DNA of 64,000 nucleotides, from assembly GCF_009908295.1 (NCBI RefSeq), contig NZ_JAAALO010000004.1, positions 248,001-312,000 of the forward strand, given 5' to 3'. The position numbers were made by a program, and so were the translations under genes. Origin of the DNA: Micromonospora rubida (GTDB lineage: Bacteria; Actinomycetota; Actinomycetes; Mycobacteriales; Micromonosporaceae). The notes below the pieces were generated by a model. It was given only the letters and a program-made list of their open reading frames with translations, searched no databases and had not been told where the DNA came from. Shown here piece after piece: positions 27,900 to 36,382 of the stretch (position 1 is the stretch's first letter; the number at the start of each line of letters is the position of its first letter).

Positions 27900-30605
27900 A
27901 TGGCGCCCGATCATGATCGTCCGCCGGGTGTGGACGGTCGTACCGGCCTGTCGGACCTGCTGCGCACGTACCGGCGCGCGGCCGGTCTCACCCAGGCCGA
28001 GCTGGCGTCCCGGGCGGGCATCGGCGTGCGCACGGTCCGTGACCTGGAACGCGGTCGGTCCGCACGACCGCAGCGGACCACCGTCGAGCTGCTCACCGGC
28101 GCGCTCGACCTGGCCGGTCCGGCGCTCGCGGAGTTCACCGCCGCCGCCCGGGGTGCGGCCCCGGCCACGTCCGCCCCCGCCCCGCCCGACAGCTCCGCCG
28201 CCGGGCCGTCGTGGCACCCGCCCTCGCCCGACGGCGCCGGGCCGTCGTCGGCCGCCCAATCCGCCGGTACGCCGATCGCGCTGCCGCCCCCGGTCGAGCT
28301 GATCGGTCGGGAGCGGGACGTGGCCGAGCTCGTCGAGCTGCTGACCGCCGGCCACGGCCCACCGGTGGTCAGCCTTGTCGGGCTGGCCGGGGTGGGGAAG
28401 ACGGCACTGGCCCTGGCGGTGGCCCACGCCGTCGCCGGCCGGGCACCGGGGGGCGCGGCCGGGGTGCTCGTCGGGGAGGGCTCGGACGCCGCCGACGTGC
28501 TCTCGGCGGTGGCGGCCGTGTTCGGCGGCGCCCGCCCCCAGGACCTTGCCGTCCGGCTCGCCGGCCGACAGGCGCTGCTGCTGATCGACGCGGTGGAACG
28601 TGCGCCGGACGCGGTGGCCGAGGCGCTGCACCGGCTCGCCCGGGCGGTGCCCACGCTGCGGATCCTGGTGACCGGCCGGCATCCCGTCGGCGTGCCCGGC
28701 GAACGGGTCTGGCCGGTGCCGCCGCTGGACGTGCCCCCGCCCGAGCTCGACCCGGCGGAGCCCGACGTCCTCGCCGGCTACCCGGCGGTGGCGCTGTTCA
28801 CCGCGCGCCTGGCCCGGGTGCGGCGGGAGCCGCCGGACCCGGCCGAGCTGCCGGCCCTCGCCGCGCTCGCTCGCAGGCTGGGCGGGCTGCCGCTGGCCAT
28901 CGAGCTGATGGCCGCCCGGGGGCGCATCCTCGACCTCAACGAGCTGCTCGACCGGTACGGCGACCGCGTCCTCGACCTCGCCGCCTCGCCGGCGCCGGCC
29001 CCTGGGCCGGGGTGGGCGGCGTCCGAGCCCGGCGGGGCGGTGGGCGGGGTGCCGGTCACCGTGCGGGACGCGGTGGCGGCCAGTTACCGCCTGCTCGCGC
29101 CGGACGAGCGGGCGGCGCTGCGTCGGCTCTCCGCGTTCCGTAACCGGTGGTCGGTGGAGCTGGCCGAGGAGATGCTCGCCGACGACGCCGACCCGGAGGG
29201 CACCGCGTCGGTCGACCCGGTGCCGCTGCTGGACCGGCTGCTCCAGCTCGGCCTGCTCAGCGTGCGCGGTGTCGGGCCGTTCCGGTTCCGGCTGCTCGAC
29301 GCGGTGCGGGAGTTCGCCGCCGAGCAGGTTGTCGGCGCCGGCGAGCTGAGCGTCGTCCGGCGGCGGCACGCCGAGGTCTTCGCGCGGCTGGTGGCCCGCA
29401 ACGCCGCCGAACTGGCCGGTTCCGAGCTCACCTCGGCGGTGCGCCGGCTCGACGAGGCGGCCGGCGACATCACCGCCGCACTGGCCCACGCGGCGGTCGA
29501 CGACCCGGTCACCGCGCTGCGGCTGGCCGGCGGGCTGGCCCGCTGGTGGCGGTTCCGGGGGCGCAACGTCGTCGGGCGGCAGTGGCTGCGCCGGCTGCTG
29601 GCCGACCCGCGGACCGCCGACGCCGACCCGATGTTGCGCGCCTGGGCGGTGCTCGGAGTGGCCCGGCTGGCCGCCGAGCACGGGGCGGCGGAGCAGGAAC
29701 TGCCGGCGACGCGGGGCGCCTGGGCGGTGTTCCACCGGGTCGGCGACGTGACCGGCGAACTTGAGGCGCGTACGGTGCTCGGCTCGCTGCTGGTCGCCAC
29801 AGACGCGCACGACGAGGCGCGGGAGCAGGCGCTCGCGGTCCTGGCCCTGGCCACCCGGCACAACCGGGTACGCGACATGGCCGTGGCGCAGAACAACCTG
29901 GCCTGGCACGAGACCCGGCTGGGCGCCCTGGCCGGGGCCCGGCGCCGGCTGGCCGCGGTGGACCGGCTGGCCGCCCAGTGCGGCGAGCGGCGACTGCGGG
30001 TGTTGGCCCGGGCGAACCTGGCGGAGGTGTCCCGGTTGGAGGGTCGGTACGCCGATGCCGTGGCGCAGGGCCGGCGGGTGCTCGCCGGGGTGGCGGAGCT
30101 CGGTGATCCGGGGCACCGCCGGCGGGCCCTCGGCACCGTCGGACTGGCGCTGGCCCAGGACGGGCGTTCGGACGAGGCGACCGAGGTGCTGGCCGGCCTC
30201 CGCTCGTGCGTGGCCGGCGACGCGGCGCTCGGCGCGGGTCCGGCCGGGGTCCGGTCGGTCCTCGGCCGGGACGCCTGTGGCCGGGGCGGGGAGGCCCGGG
30301 GCGAGGACGCGGCCTGTGCGCTGATCGAGGCGAACATCGCCCTGCACCGGGGGGACCGGGACCTGGCGGCGGAGTGGTTCGCCGCCGCAGTCGACGCGGG
30401 CGCCGGCGGACGGTACCGCCGGGACGTGGTGGAGGCCCTGGTCGGGCTGGCGGCGAGTGCCGGTGACGCCGACGTGTTTGACCGGCTGGACCTGGTCTGC
30501 CGGGAGAGCGGCATCAGTCTGCTGCCCCGGGAGATCGCCCAGCTCGCACCCCTGCGGTCGGCCGCCGGCCACGGTCTCGGACGCTGCGGAGCGGCGGAAG
30601 GGTGA
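27900..30605 (+). CDS. XRE-NTPase-TPR regulator (AfsR-like without BTAD domain)
   Basis: A 901-residue cytoplasmic regulator. An XRE HTH comes first (about residues 15-75, LLRTYRRAAGLTQAELASRAGIGVRTVRDLERG), then a Pro/Ala linker, a P-loop NTPase (VSLVGLAGVGKTALALAVAHAV, near 160; GGLPLAIELMAARG near 330 is the NB-ARC GLPLA motif), a winged-helix-like segment, and helical TPR-type repeats to the C-terminus. This is the STAND architecture of antibiotic and morphogenesis regulators. The SARP-type BTAD domain of AfsR is absent. The ATG at 27900 is taken because the protein then begins just before the HTH. The preceding TTGCCT and TACCCT could be a promoter giving a very short leader. Confidence 0.85.
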   Translation: MAPDHDRPPGVDGRTGLSDLLRTYRRAAGLTQAELASRAGIGVRTVRDLERGRSARPQRTTVELLTGALDLAGPALAEFTAAARGAAPATSAPAPPDSSAAGPSWHPPSPDGAGPSSAAQSAGTPIALPPPVELIGRERDVAELVELLTAGHGPPVVSLVGLAGVGKTALALAVAHAVAGRAPGGAAGVLVGEGSDAADVLSAVAAVFGGARPQDLAVRLAGRQALLLIDAVERAPDAVAEALHRLARAVPTLRILVTGRHPVGVPGERVWPVPPLDVPPPELDPAEPDVLAGYPAVALFTARLARVRREPPDPAELPALAALARRLGGLPLAIELMAARGRILDLNELLDRYGDRVLDLAASPAPAPGPGWAASEPGGAVGGVPVTVRDAVAASYRLLAPDERAALRRLSAFRNRWSVELAEEMLADDADPEGTASVDPVPLLDRLLQLGLLSVRGVGPFRFRLLDAVREFAAEQVVGAGELSVVRRRHAEVFARLVARNAAELAGSELTSAVRRLDEAAGDITAALAHAAVDDPVTALRLAGGLARWWRFRGRNVVGRQWLRRLLADPRTADADPMLRAWAVLGVARLAAEHGAAEQELPATRGAWAVFHRVGDVTGELEARTVLGSLLVATDAHDEAREQALAVLALATRHNRVRDMAVAQNNLAWHETRLGALAGARRRLAAVDRLAAQCGERRLRVLARANLAEVSRLEGRYADAVAQGRRVLAGVAELGDPGHRRRALGTVGLALAQDGRSDEATEVLAGLRSCVAGDAALGAGPAGVRSVLGRDACGRGGEARGEDAACALIEANIALHRGDRDLAAEWFAAAVDAGAGGRYRRDVVEALVGLAASAGDADVFDRLDLVCRESGISLLPREIAQLAPLRSAAGHGLGRCGAAEG

Positions 30606-30614
30606 CGCGGAGGG

Positions 30615-30668
30615 TGGCGCGAGCGAAGAAGCCCCCTTGGTGTTACCCCTCGCTCATCGCTCGCGCCA
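30615..30668 (+). terminator. 12-bp stem-loop after the XRE-NTPase gene
   Basis: TGGCGCGAGCGA (30615-30626) pairs perfectly with TCGCTCGCGCCA (30657-30668); the loop is 30 bases. It lies 10 bases after the stop codon of the XRE-NTPase gene and before the convergent marR gene. No other gene is seen from 30606 to 30844. Confidence 0.55.
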
Positions 30669-30840
30669 GCACCCCCCGGTGCGCCCCCGCGTCAGAGCAC
30701 AGTAGCCACCACAGGTGGGCCGCTTCGTCCGTTCCGCCCGGATAGCTACCGCTGGCTCCACGGATTCTGCCGGTCTTTCTGCCGGTGTCACCGCCGGAGC
30801 CGCCCGACCGGCGTTCCCGCATCCGGCCGCGAGCGCCGGT

Positions 30841-30872
30841 CGGATCAGCAGCCGAGCGGATCAGCAGCCGAG
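30841..30872. repeat. 16-bp tandem duplication at the 3' end of marR
   Basis: CGGATCAGCAGCCGAG occurs twice back to back (30841-30856 and 30857-30872). The copy at the left supplies the TGA stop of the marR-like gene on the minus strand. As 16 is not a multiple of three, the duplication probably changed the protein's C-terminus. Confidence 0.85.
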
Positions 30873-31369
30873 TGGGCGGCCGGCTCCCCAGGGTTCGGGT
30901 TGGTGCTGCCCGCCGTCGCCCCCGGGTGCACGGCGTCGCGTACCTGCCGGAGGCCGTCGAGGAGGACGTGCAGCGTGTCGGGCGTCAACTGGCCGGTGAA
31001 CCACTGCTCGATGATGCGCAGGTGCCCCGGGAGGGTCTGGTCCAGCCGTTCCAGGCCGGCCACGGTGACCACGGCGTACGAGCTGCGCCGGTCGGACGGG
31101 CAGGCCCGGCGGCGGACGAGCCGGTCGCGTTCCATCCGGTCCACCACCCGGGTCACCCCGCTGGTGGAGAGTGAGGTCTGTGCGGCCAGGTCCGTCATCC
31201 GGAGCTGGTTGCCGGGCGAGCGGGCGAGGCGGGTCAGCACCTCGAACTCGACCGGGGACAGCCCGTGCTCCTCGAACTGGGCGGCGAACCGGGCCGAAAG
31301 CCCGGCGTGCGCCTCGACGAGCAGGCCGACGGCGGTGATCCTGGGGTCGTCGAACACGTTCTGGTCCAC
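30845..31369 (-). CDS. MarR-family transcriptional regulator
   Basis: A 174-residue winged-helix regulator. The MarR core spans about residues 20-140, with LSPVEFEVLTRLARSPGNQLRMTDLAAQTSLSTSGVTRVVDRMERDRLVRRRACPSDRRSSYAVVT giving the HTH, wing and the DRR motif. The tail (AAHSAADPLGC) is altered by a 16-bp tandem duplication. It is divergent from the yceI gene with a 101-base shared AT-richer promoter region, so it probably controls yceI and itself. Signals sensed are not visible. Confidence 0.9.
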   Translation of the reverse strand: MDQNVFDDPRITAVGLLVEAHAGLSARFAAQFEEHGLSPVEFEVLTRLARSPGNQLRMTDLAAQTSLSTSGVTRVVDRMERDRLVRRRACPSDRRSSYAVVTVAGLERLDQTLPGHLRIIEQWFTGQLTPDTLHVLLDGLRQVRDAVHPGATAGSTNPNPGEPAAHSAADPLGC

Positions 31370-31388
31370 CCGGCCATCGTAGCAGTAC

Positions 31389-31419
31389 TTGACATGAGGA
31401 ATATTGCTGTGACTATAGT
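31389..31419 (+). promoter_or_regulatory. Promoter of the yceI gene
   Basis: TTGACA (31389-31394) and TATAGT (31414-31419) form a sigma-70-type promoter with a 19-base spacer, in a stretch clearly AT-richer than the rest. The transcript would start about 45 bases before the yceI ATG. The region is shared with the divergent marR gene and likely carries its operator. Confidence 0.6.
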
Positions 31420-31470
31420 TGCTCAGTCAGTCGTCAGGCTACTAAACAATCTTCCCTGGAGGACAGGACC

Positions 31471-32052
31471 ATGACCAGCAGCACCGGATCGGTTACCCGC
31501 GAGTGGGACGGCCTCACGATCCCGGCCGCCGGCACCTATCTGCTGGACGCGGCGCACAAGCGGGTCGGCTTCGTCGCCCGGCACATGATGGTCAGCAAGG
31601 TCCGTGGTGAGTTCGCCGAGGCGACCGCCACGATCACGATCGCCGAGGACCCGCTGCAGTCCTCGGTCGCCACGACCATCCAGGCCGCGAGCATCAGCAC
31701 CGCCCAGGCCGACCGGGACGCCCACCTGCGCAGCCCCGAGTTCCTGGACACCGAGACCTTCCCGACCCTGGAGTACCGCAGCACCGGCGTGAAGTCCCGG
31801 GACGGCAACGAGTTCGTGCTCTCCGGCGAGCTGACCATCAAGGGCGTCACCCGTCCGGTTGAGCTGAAGGTCGAGTTCGAGGGCGTGGGCCGCAGCCCGT
31901 TCGGCCAGGACATCTTCGGCTTCTCCGCGAGCACCGAGATCGACCGCGAGGACTTCGGCCTGACGTGGAACGTCGCCCTGGAGACCGGTGGCGTGCTGGT
32001 CGGCAAGAAGATCAAGATCGAGATCGAGGGCGAGGCCGTCCGCCAGGCCTGA
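31471..32052 (+). CDS. YceI-family lipocalin-like protein
   Basis: A 193-residue YceI-domain protein, a lipocalin-like beta barrel that binds isoprenoid or other long lipids in known structures. The domain starts at TYLLDAAHKRVGFVARHMMVSKVRGEF and includes FLDTETFPTLEYRSTGV and LTIKGVTRPVELKVEF, the usual conserved blocks. No signal peptide is seen, unlike E. coli YceI, so it is cytoplasmic. GGAGG stands 7 bases before the ATG. It is divergent from a MarR regulator, and a 13-bp hairpin follows it. Confidence 0.92.
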   Translation: MTSSTGSVTREWDGLTIPAAGTYLLDAAHKRVGFVARHMMVSKVRGEFAEATATITIAEDPLQSSVATTIQAASISTAQADRDAHLRSPEFLDTETFPTLEYRSTGVKSRDGNEFVLSGELTIKGVTRPVELKVEFEGVGRSPFGQDIFGFSASTEIDREDFGLTWNVALETGGVLVGKKIKIEIEGEAVRQA

Positions 32053-32107
32053 TCTTCCTTGACTCGAGAGGACCATGCACCTCCGCGTCCCGTACCGGAA
32101 GACCCCA

Positions 32108-32140
32108 CAGGCCCGCGTCGCACCAGTCGACGCGGGCCTG
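32108..32140 (+). terminator. 13-bp hairpin after the yceI gene
   Basis: CAGGCCCGCGTCG (32108-32120) pairs with CGACGCGGGCCTG (32128-32140) across a 7-base loop, 55 bases after the yceI stop. The following 279 bases to the ligase start contain no gene, but an AT-rich spot TTTTACCGTAGAAGG (about 32350) may belong to its promoter. Confidence 0.7.
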
Positions 32141-32419
32141 CGGCCGTGCCGGCCCACGAGCCCCTGGCGGGGCGGAGCCGGCGTCCCGGGCGGTGACGGT
32201 GTGGATCGTCACGTGTTGTCGTGCGTCCTGAGCGGTGGCGGGGGCGCCCACCTGGGTAGAGATCCGTCGGGAGCGCTCTTCGTTCCGGTCGCGGTCGTCC
32301 GTCGCGGGGATCGCCCGGCGCTGGCCTCTGGCCCGACGCGGTGAGCACTTTTACCGTAGAAGGTTCACAATGCGTTGCGGGGCGGCACCGTTCCGCAGCG
32401 CCTCGCGCCGGGAGGGCAC

Positions 32420-33898
32420 ATGGGTAGGGACGTCGAGCAGGGCGCCTTCTCCCGAGAGGACAGGGTCCGCTACCGGCAGAAGGTCCGGCGGTGTCTGGAC
32501 GTCTTCGCGTTGATGCTGGACGACTTCGGGTTCGACGCCGACCGGCCGATGACCGGGCTGGAGATCGAACTCAACCTGATGGACCCGGCGGCCGAGCCGG
32601 CCATGCGTAACGAGCAGATCCTCGCGGACATCGCCGACCCGCTCTTCCAGACCGAGCTGGGGCAGTTCAACCTGGAGCTGAACGCCAAACCCCGGCTGAT
32701 CGAGGGCGGCGGATTCGCCGACTACGAGCAGGATCTGAGCAGCAGCCTGACCCGGGCCGACGAGCGGGCGGCGAGGTCCGAGGCCCAGATCGTGCTGGTC
32801 GGCATCCTGCCCACCCTCACCGAGCGCCACCTGGTCGTCGACAACCTCTCCACCGCAGCCCGGTACCGGGTGCTCAACGACCAGATCGTGGGCGCCCGAG
32901 GCGAGGACATCGAGCTGGACATCCGCGGTGTCGAGCGGTTGCAGACCCACACCGACTCCATCGCGCCGGAGGCCGCCTGCACCAGCCTCCAGTTCCACCT
33001 CCAGGTCGCCCCGGACAGCTTCGCCGACTACTGGAACGCCTCCCAGGCCATCGCGGGCGTCCAGGTGGCGGTCGGGGCGAACTCGCCCTTCCTGTACGGC
33101 AGGCAGCTCTGGGCGGAGACCCGGATCGCCCTGTTCCAGCAGGCCACCGACACCCGCCCCGACGAGCTGAAGGCCCAGGGCGTACGCCCCCGGGTCTGGT
33201 TCGGGGAGCGCTGGATCACCTCGATCTTCGATTTGTTCGAAGAGAACGTCCGCTACTTCCCGCCGCTGCTGCCGATCTGCGAGGACGAGGACCCGGTCGA
33301 GGTGCTGCACGCCGGCGGCGTGCCCGAGCTGGCGGAGCTGCGGCTGCACAACGGCACGGTCTACCGCTGGAACCGGCCGGTCTACGACATCATGAACGGC
33401 CGTCCGCACCTGCGGGTGGAGAACCGGGTGCTGCCGGCCGGTCCCACCGTGGTCGACATGCTGGCGAACGCCGCCTTCTACTTCGGGCTGGCCCGGGGCC
33501 TGGCCGAGTCGGACCGGCCGATCTGGAGCCAGTTGACGTTCAGCTCGGCGGAGGAGAACTTCCACACCGCCGCCCGGCGCGGCATGGACGCCGTCCTGCA
33601 CTGGCCCCGCCTCGGGGACGTGCCGGTGACCAAGCTGGTGCTCGACACCCTGCTGCCGACAGCGGCCGTCGGGCTGGACCGCTTCGGCGTCACGCCGGCC
33701 GAGCGCGACCGCCTGCTCGGCATCATCGAGCAGCGGTGCCGCACCGGCCGCAACGGCGCGGTGTGGCAGACCGAGGCGGTCTGGGCCGCCGAGCGGCACC
33801 GGGGGATGGACCGTGGCGCGGCGCTGCACGACATGGTGCAGCGCTACGTGGCGCTCCAGCGCAGCAACGAGCCGGTGCACACCTGGCCGGTCGACTGA
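32420..33898 (+). CDS. Glutamate-cysteine ligase family (GCS2) protein
   Basis: A 492-residue protein of the GCS2 ligase family, which uses ATP to join an amino acid carboxyl to a thiol or amine. Blocks visible: GLEIELNLMD near residue 45, LGQFNLELNAKPRLIEGGGF near 85 (catalytic-type acidic residues), SLQFHLQVAPDSFADYWNASQAIAGVQVAVGANSPFLYG near 200, and ENRVLPAGPTVVDMLANAAFYFGLARG near 345. This large actinobacterial branch is not proven to make gamma-glutamylcysteine and need not be linked to mycothiol. ATG 32420 has GGAGGG 4 bases upstream. It converges with a membrane protein gene, with only 7 bases between their stops. Confidence 0.8.
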   Translation: MGRDVEQGAFSREDRVRYRQKVRRCLDVFALMLDDFGFDADRPMTGLEIELNLMDPAAEPAMRNEQILADIADPLFQTELGQFNLELNAKPRLIEGGGFADYEQDLSSSLTRADERAARSEAQIVLVGILPTLTERHLVVDNLSTAARYRVLNDQIVGARGEDIELDIRGVERLQTHTDSIAPEAACTSLQFHLQVAPDSFADYWNASQAIAGVQVAVGANSPFLYGRQLWAETRIALFQQATDTRPDELKAQGVRPRVWFGERWITSIFDLFEENVRYFPPLLPICEDEDPVEVLHAGGVPELAELRLHNGTVYRWNRPVYDIMNGRPHLRVENRVLPAGPTVVDMLANAAFYFGLARGLAESDRPIWSQLTFSSAEENFHTAARRGMDAVLHWPRLGDVPVTKLVLDTLLPTAAVGLDRFGVTPAERDRLLGIIEQRCRTGRNGAVWQTEAVWAAERHRGMDRGAALHDMVQRYVALQRSNEPVHTWPVD

Positions 33899-33905
33899 CC
33901 AGGCG

Positions 33906-35441
33906 TTATCGGGTGCGCCGGCCGCCGCGGGGCTTCGCCGCCTTCGGCGGCCGGGCCTCCACATTCCCGCCGGGTGCGCCGTCGTCCTCGGCGGTCCCTA
34001 CTCCCTCGGCAGTCCCGACCGTCCCGACTTCTTCGACCGTCCCGACAGTCCCAGCTTTTCCGGCGGTCCCGGATCCGGCGGCCGTTCCGACGGCGGGTGT
34101 GAGCGGGCCGGCCCGGCCGGCAGCGGGCGTTTCCGGCTCGGCGTCGGCCAGGCCGGTGCGCTGTCGGGGCACCAGCACCGCGGCGCCGGACCCGGGCAGG
34201 GCCGCAGGCGGCCCCGGTACGCCGACGCGGCGGGCCGCCGCCCGCTGGGCCAGCGTCGCGGTCAGCATCGACCCGGCCAGACCGGCGAGCACCGCGTACG
34301 GCGCGACGAGGTGGGCCGACATCTGTTCCCGCCCGATCGTGGCGAGGCCGGGCACTGCCAGCAGGTAGGCCAGCGCGACGAGCAGTGGACCCGCCGCGCC
34401 GGAGGCCGCCGCCCCGAGCCGGTGCTCCGGCGACCGGGCGGTACGCCGCGCGGCCAGCGCGCCGATCAGCAGCGCCGAGCCGAGTGCCAGGAGGGCGCCG
34501 GGCCAGTAGAACCAGTCCCGGATCCAGAGGCCCGGCCGGTCCGCGCTGAGCTGCCAGATGCCGAGCTGGGCGGTGGTCAGCCCGCGCCCCGAGAACACCC
34601 CGTCCGCCACGGCGACGATCGCGAGCAGCCAGAGCCAGCCGATGGTGGCGATCACGCCGGCCGCCGCAGCCGGCGAGCGCAGCGCCCACCTGGCCACCAG
34701 CATCCCGATCAGCACCCCGGCCCCGGCGTACGCGGCTGCCACGGCCTGCGGTGCGGAGACGTCCGGGACGCTCGCCGCCCGGGCCGGCACGGCCACCAGC
34801 AGCATGGTGACCAGCGCGCCGACGCCCCCGGCGAGCGCCAGGACCGTCGACCCGAGCCCGCCGCCCTCGCCCCGCCCGGAACCGCCAGGGGCCGGGGCGG
34901 GAACGGCCACCCCGGAGGAGCCGACCGGGCCCACCCCGGGCACACCGACCGGCTCGGGCGCGACCGGCACACCGACCGGCTCGGGCGCGACCAGCGTGCC
35001 GACCGGCTCGGGCGCGACCGGCGTGCCGACCGGCTCGGGCGCGACCGGCGTGCCGACCGGCTCCGCCCAGGCGGGCGTGTCGACCGGGTCCGGGCCGTCG
35101 GGGGAGCCGCTACCCGCCGGGACCGCAGGCGCGTCGGTGGCGGCGACTGACTCCGGGCGCTGCTCGGCGACGGGAGGAGTGCCCGGGGCGAGGGCCGCCG
35201 GTGCCGGGACGCGTTGCCGCAGCCGCAGCCGTTGGGCGCAGACCGCCCCGGCGATCGTCGAGGTGCTCGCGATCCAGGTCGCCCAGGCCAGGCTGGCCAC
35301 CCAGGCCGTACCGCCACCGGCGTCCGCCGCCGCCCAGTCGATGATGCCCAGCCCGTAGCCGAAGCCCAGTTGGGCCGCGCCCGCGCCGGCAGCGACGCCG
35401 ACCGCCGTGGCGATCGATCCTCCCCAGCCCCGTCTGGCCAT
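33906..35441 (-). CDS. Multi-pass membrane protein with EPVGTPVAP repeats
   Basis: A 511-residue membrane protein. Two N-terminal hydrophobic segments (GGSIATAVGVAAGAGAAQLG, then WVASLAWATWIASTSTIAGAV) are followed by a cytoplasmic-like Pro/Val/Gly-rich loop that contains nine-residue repeats of EPVGTPVAP. About six further helices follow (from residue 205), then a long low-complexity tail ending in KPRGGRRTR. No family is recognised. The ATG at 35441 was chosen for its clean N-terminus, but no good ribosome site is visible. It is divergent from the PASTA-type gene at 35550. Confidence 0.7.
   Translation of the reverse strand: MARRGWGGSIATAVGVAAGAGAAQLGFGYGLGIIDWAAADAGGGTAWVASLAWATWIASTSTIAGAVCAQRLRLRQRVPAPAALAPGTPPVAEQRPESVAATDAPAVPAGSGSPDGPDPVDTPAWAEPVGTPVAPEPVGTPVAPEPVGTLVAPEPVGVPVAPEPVGVPGVGPVGSSGVAVPAPAPGGSGRGEGGGLGSTVLALAGGVGALVTMLLVAVPARAASVPDVSAPQAVAAAYAGAGVLIGMLVARWALRSPAAAAGVIATIGWLWLLAIVAVADGVFSGRGLTTAQLGIWQLSADRPGLWIRDWFYWPGALLALGSALLIGALAARRTARSPEHRLGAAASGAAGPLLVALAYLLAVPGLATIGREQMSAHLVAPYAVLAGLAGSMLTATLAQRAAARRVGVPGPPAALPGSGAAVLVPRQRTGLADAEPETPAAGRAGPLTPAVGTAAGSGTAGKAGTVGTVEEVGTVGTAEGVGTAEDDGAPGGNVEARPPKAAKPRGGRRTR
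34944..35051. repeat. 27-base tandem repeat, four copies
   Basis: Four full 27-base units (34944-34970, 34971-34997, 34998-35024, 35025-35051) plus a partial one encode EPVGTPVAP in the loop of the membrane protein. The units differ by one or two bases. A multiple of three keeps the frame. Likely to vary in copy number between strains. Confidence 0.85.
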
Positions 35442-35549
35442 GCCGGGGAGCGTAACGTCCCGAGGTCGGCCCGGCGAGTCGTGGCGAAGGGCGGGCCCCG
35501 ACATTTGGCGCGGCCCGGTACGGTCGCCGGTGATGAGATGGTGGGCGCG

Positions 35550-36251
35550 ATGACGGACGGGAACACCGCTCGGGAGACGTATCCCGGCGAGCCGGACGGG
35601 TCCGGGTCGGGCCGGTTGGCCAAACTGCTCGGCGGTGGCCTCGCCGTCGTGCTCCTGGCGGCCGTCGGTGCGACCGGCGGCTGGCTGCTGGCCGCCGAGG
35701 ACGACCCGCCGTCTGGCCGGAATGCGGACGCCGGCGCGACGGTCCCGGCCACCCCCTCCGAGACCCCGTCGCCGACGGTCCGGACGACTGCGCCGTCCGC
35801 GCCCCGGCCCAGCGCGTCCACCCCGTCCACCCCGTCCGGCGGGCTGACCGTCCCGCCGGTGGTGGGCACGGACTTCGAGGACGCCCGGGACGAGCTGCGG
35901 GACCTCCGTCTCGGCTGGCGGCTGGTCTTCGGCACCGGTTCGGGGCGGGACGTGCGCAGCGCCGAGCCCCCGGTCGGCTCGGCCGTGCGCCGGGGCACCA
36001 CCGTCGCGCTGTACGTCGCGGGTCCGGCACCGGAGGTCAGCGTCCCGGATCTGCTCGACGACGACTGCTCCGAGGCGGCCGACGACCTGGTGGAGGAGGG
36101 TCTCTACCCGCGCTACCGCACCGGCCGGGCCGGCATCGTCACCGCACAGGACCCGGAGCCCGACAGCACGTCGTACTGGAACGCCACGGTGACCCTGACC
36201 TGCGGCGAGGAGTCGGCGGAGCCGAGCGGGGAGCCGGCACCGGCCCCGTGA
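35550..36251 (+). CDS. Membrane-anchored PASTA-domain protein
   Basis: A 233-residue protein: short cytoplasmic N-terminus, one TM (LLGGGLAVVLLAAVGATGGWLL, about residues 25-48), a Pro/Thr/Ser-rich linker, then an extracellular PASTA domain (LTVPPVVGTDFEDARDELRDLRLGWRLVF...GSAVRRGTTVALYVAG) and a second, diverged repeat with a Cys pair (DDDCSEAADDL...TLTCGEE). PASTA units bind muropeptides in Ser/Thr kinases, but this protein has no kinase. The start may be the ATG at 35538 or that at 35550. A related gene follows 131 bases downstream. Confidence 0.75.
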   Translation: MTDGNTARETYPGEPDGSGSGRLAKLLGGGLAVVLLAAVGATGGWLLAAEDDPPSGRNADAGATVPATPSETPSPTVRTTAPSAPRPSASTPSTPSGGLTVPPVVGTDFEDARDELRDLRLGWRLVFGTGSGRDVRSAEPPVGSAVRRGTTVALYVAGPAPEVSVPDLLDDDCSEAADDLVEEGLYPRYRTGRAGIVTAQDPEPDSTSYWNATVTLTCGEESAEPSGEPAPAP

Positions 36252-36382
36252 CCCTTGGCCGGCGCACCGACCGGCCCCTCCCACCCCGGCGGCTCGCCGC
36301 GTTGATGCCGGCCGATGCGCGCGGCAGCGGTTAGCGTGGACGCCGAGGGCCAGGCGCCCGCCCGATGGGGAGAGGACGTGCG

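Noticed and set aside
24903..30572. Open minus-strand reading frame of almost 1,900 codons
   Set aside because: It is antisense to the carboxyltransferase, acyl-CoA dehydrogenase and NTPase regulator genes, all with clear families. Long antisense frames are common in very GC-rich DNA, and its residues (Gly, Arg, Pro, Asp, His) show no fold.
34944..35062. Regular repeats that could suggest a CRISPR array
   Set aside because: The 27-base units are tandem with no spacers, in frame, and coding. No cas genes are present anywhere in the window.
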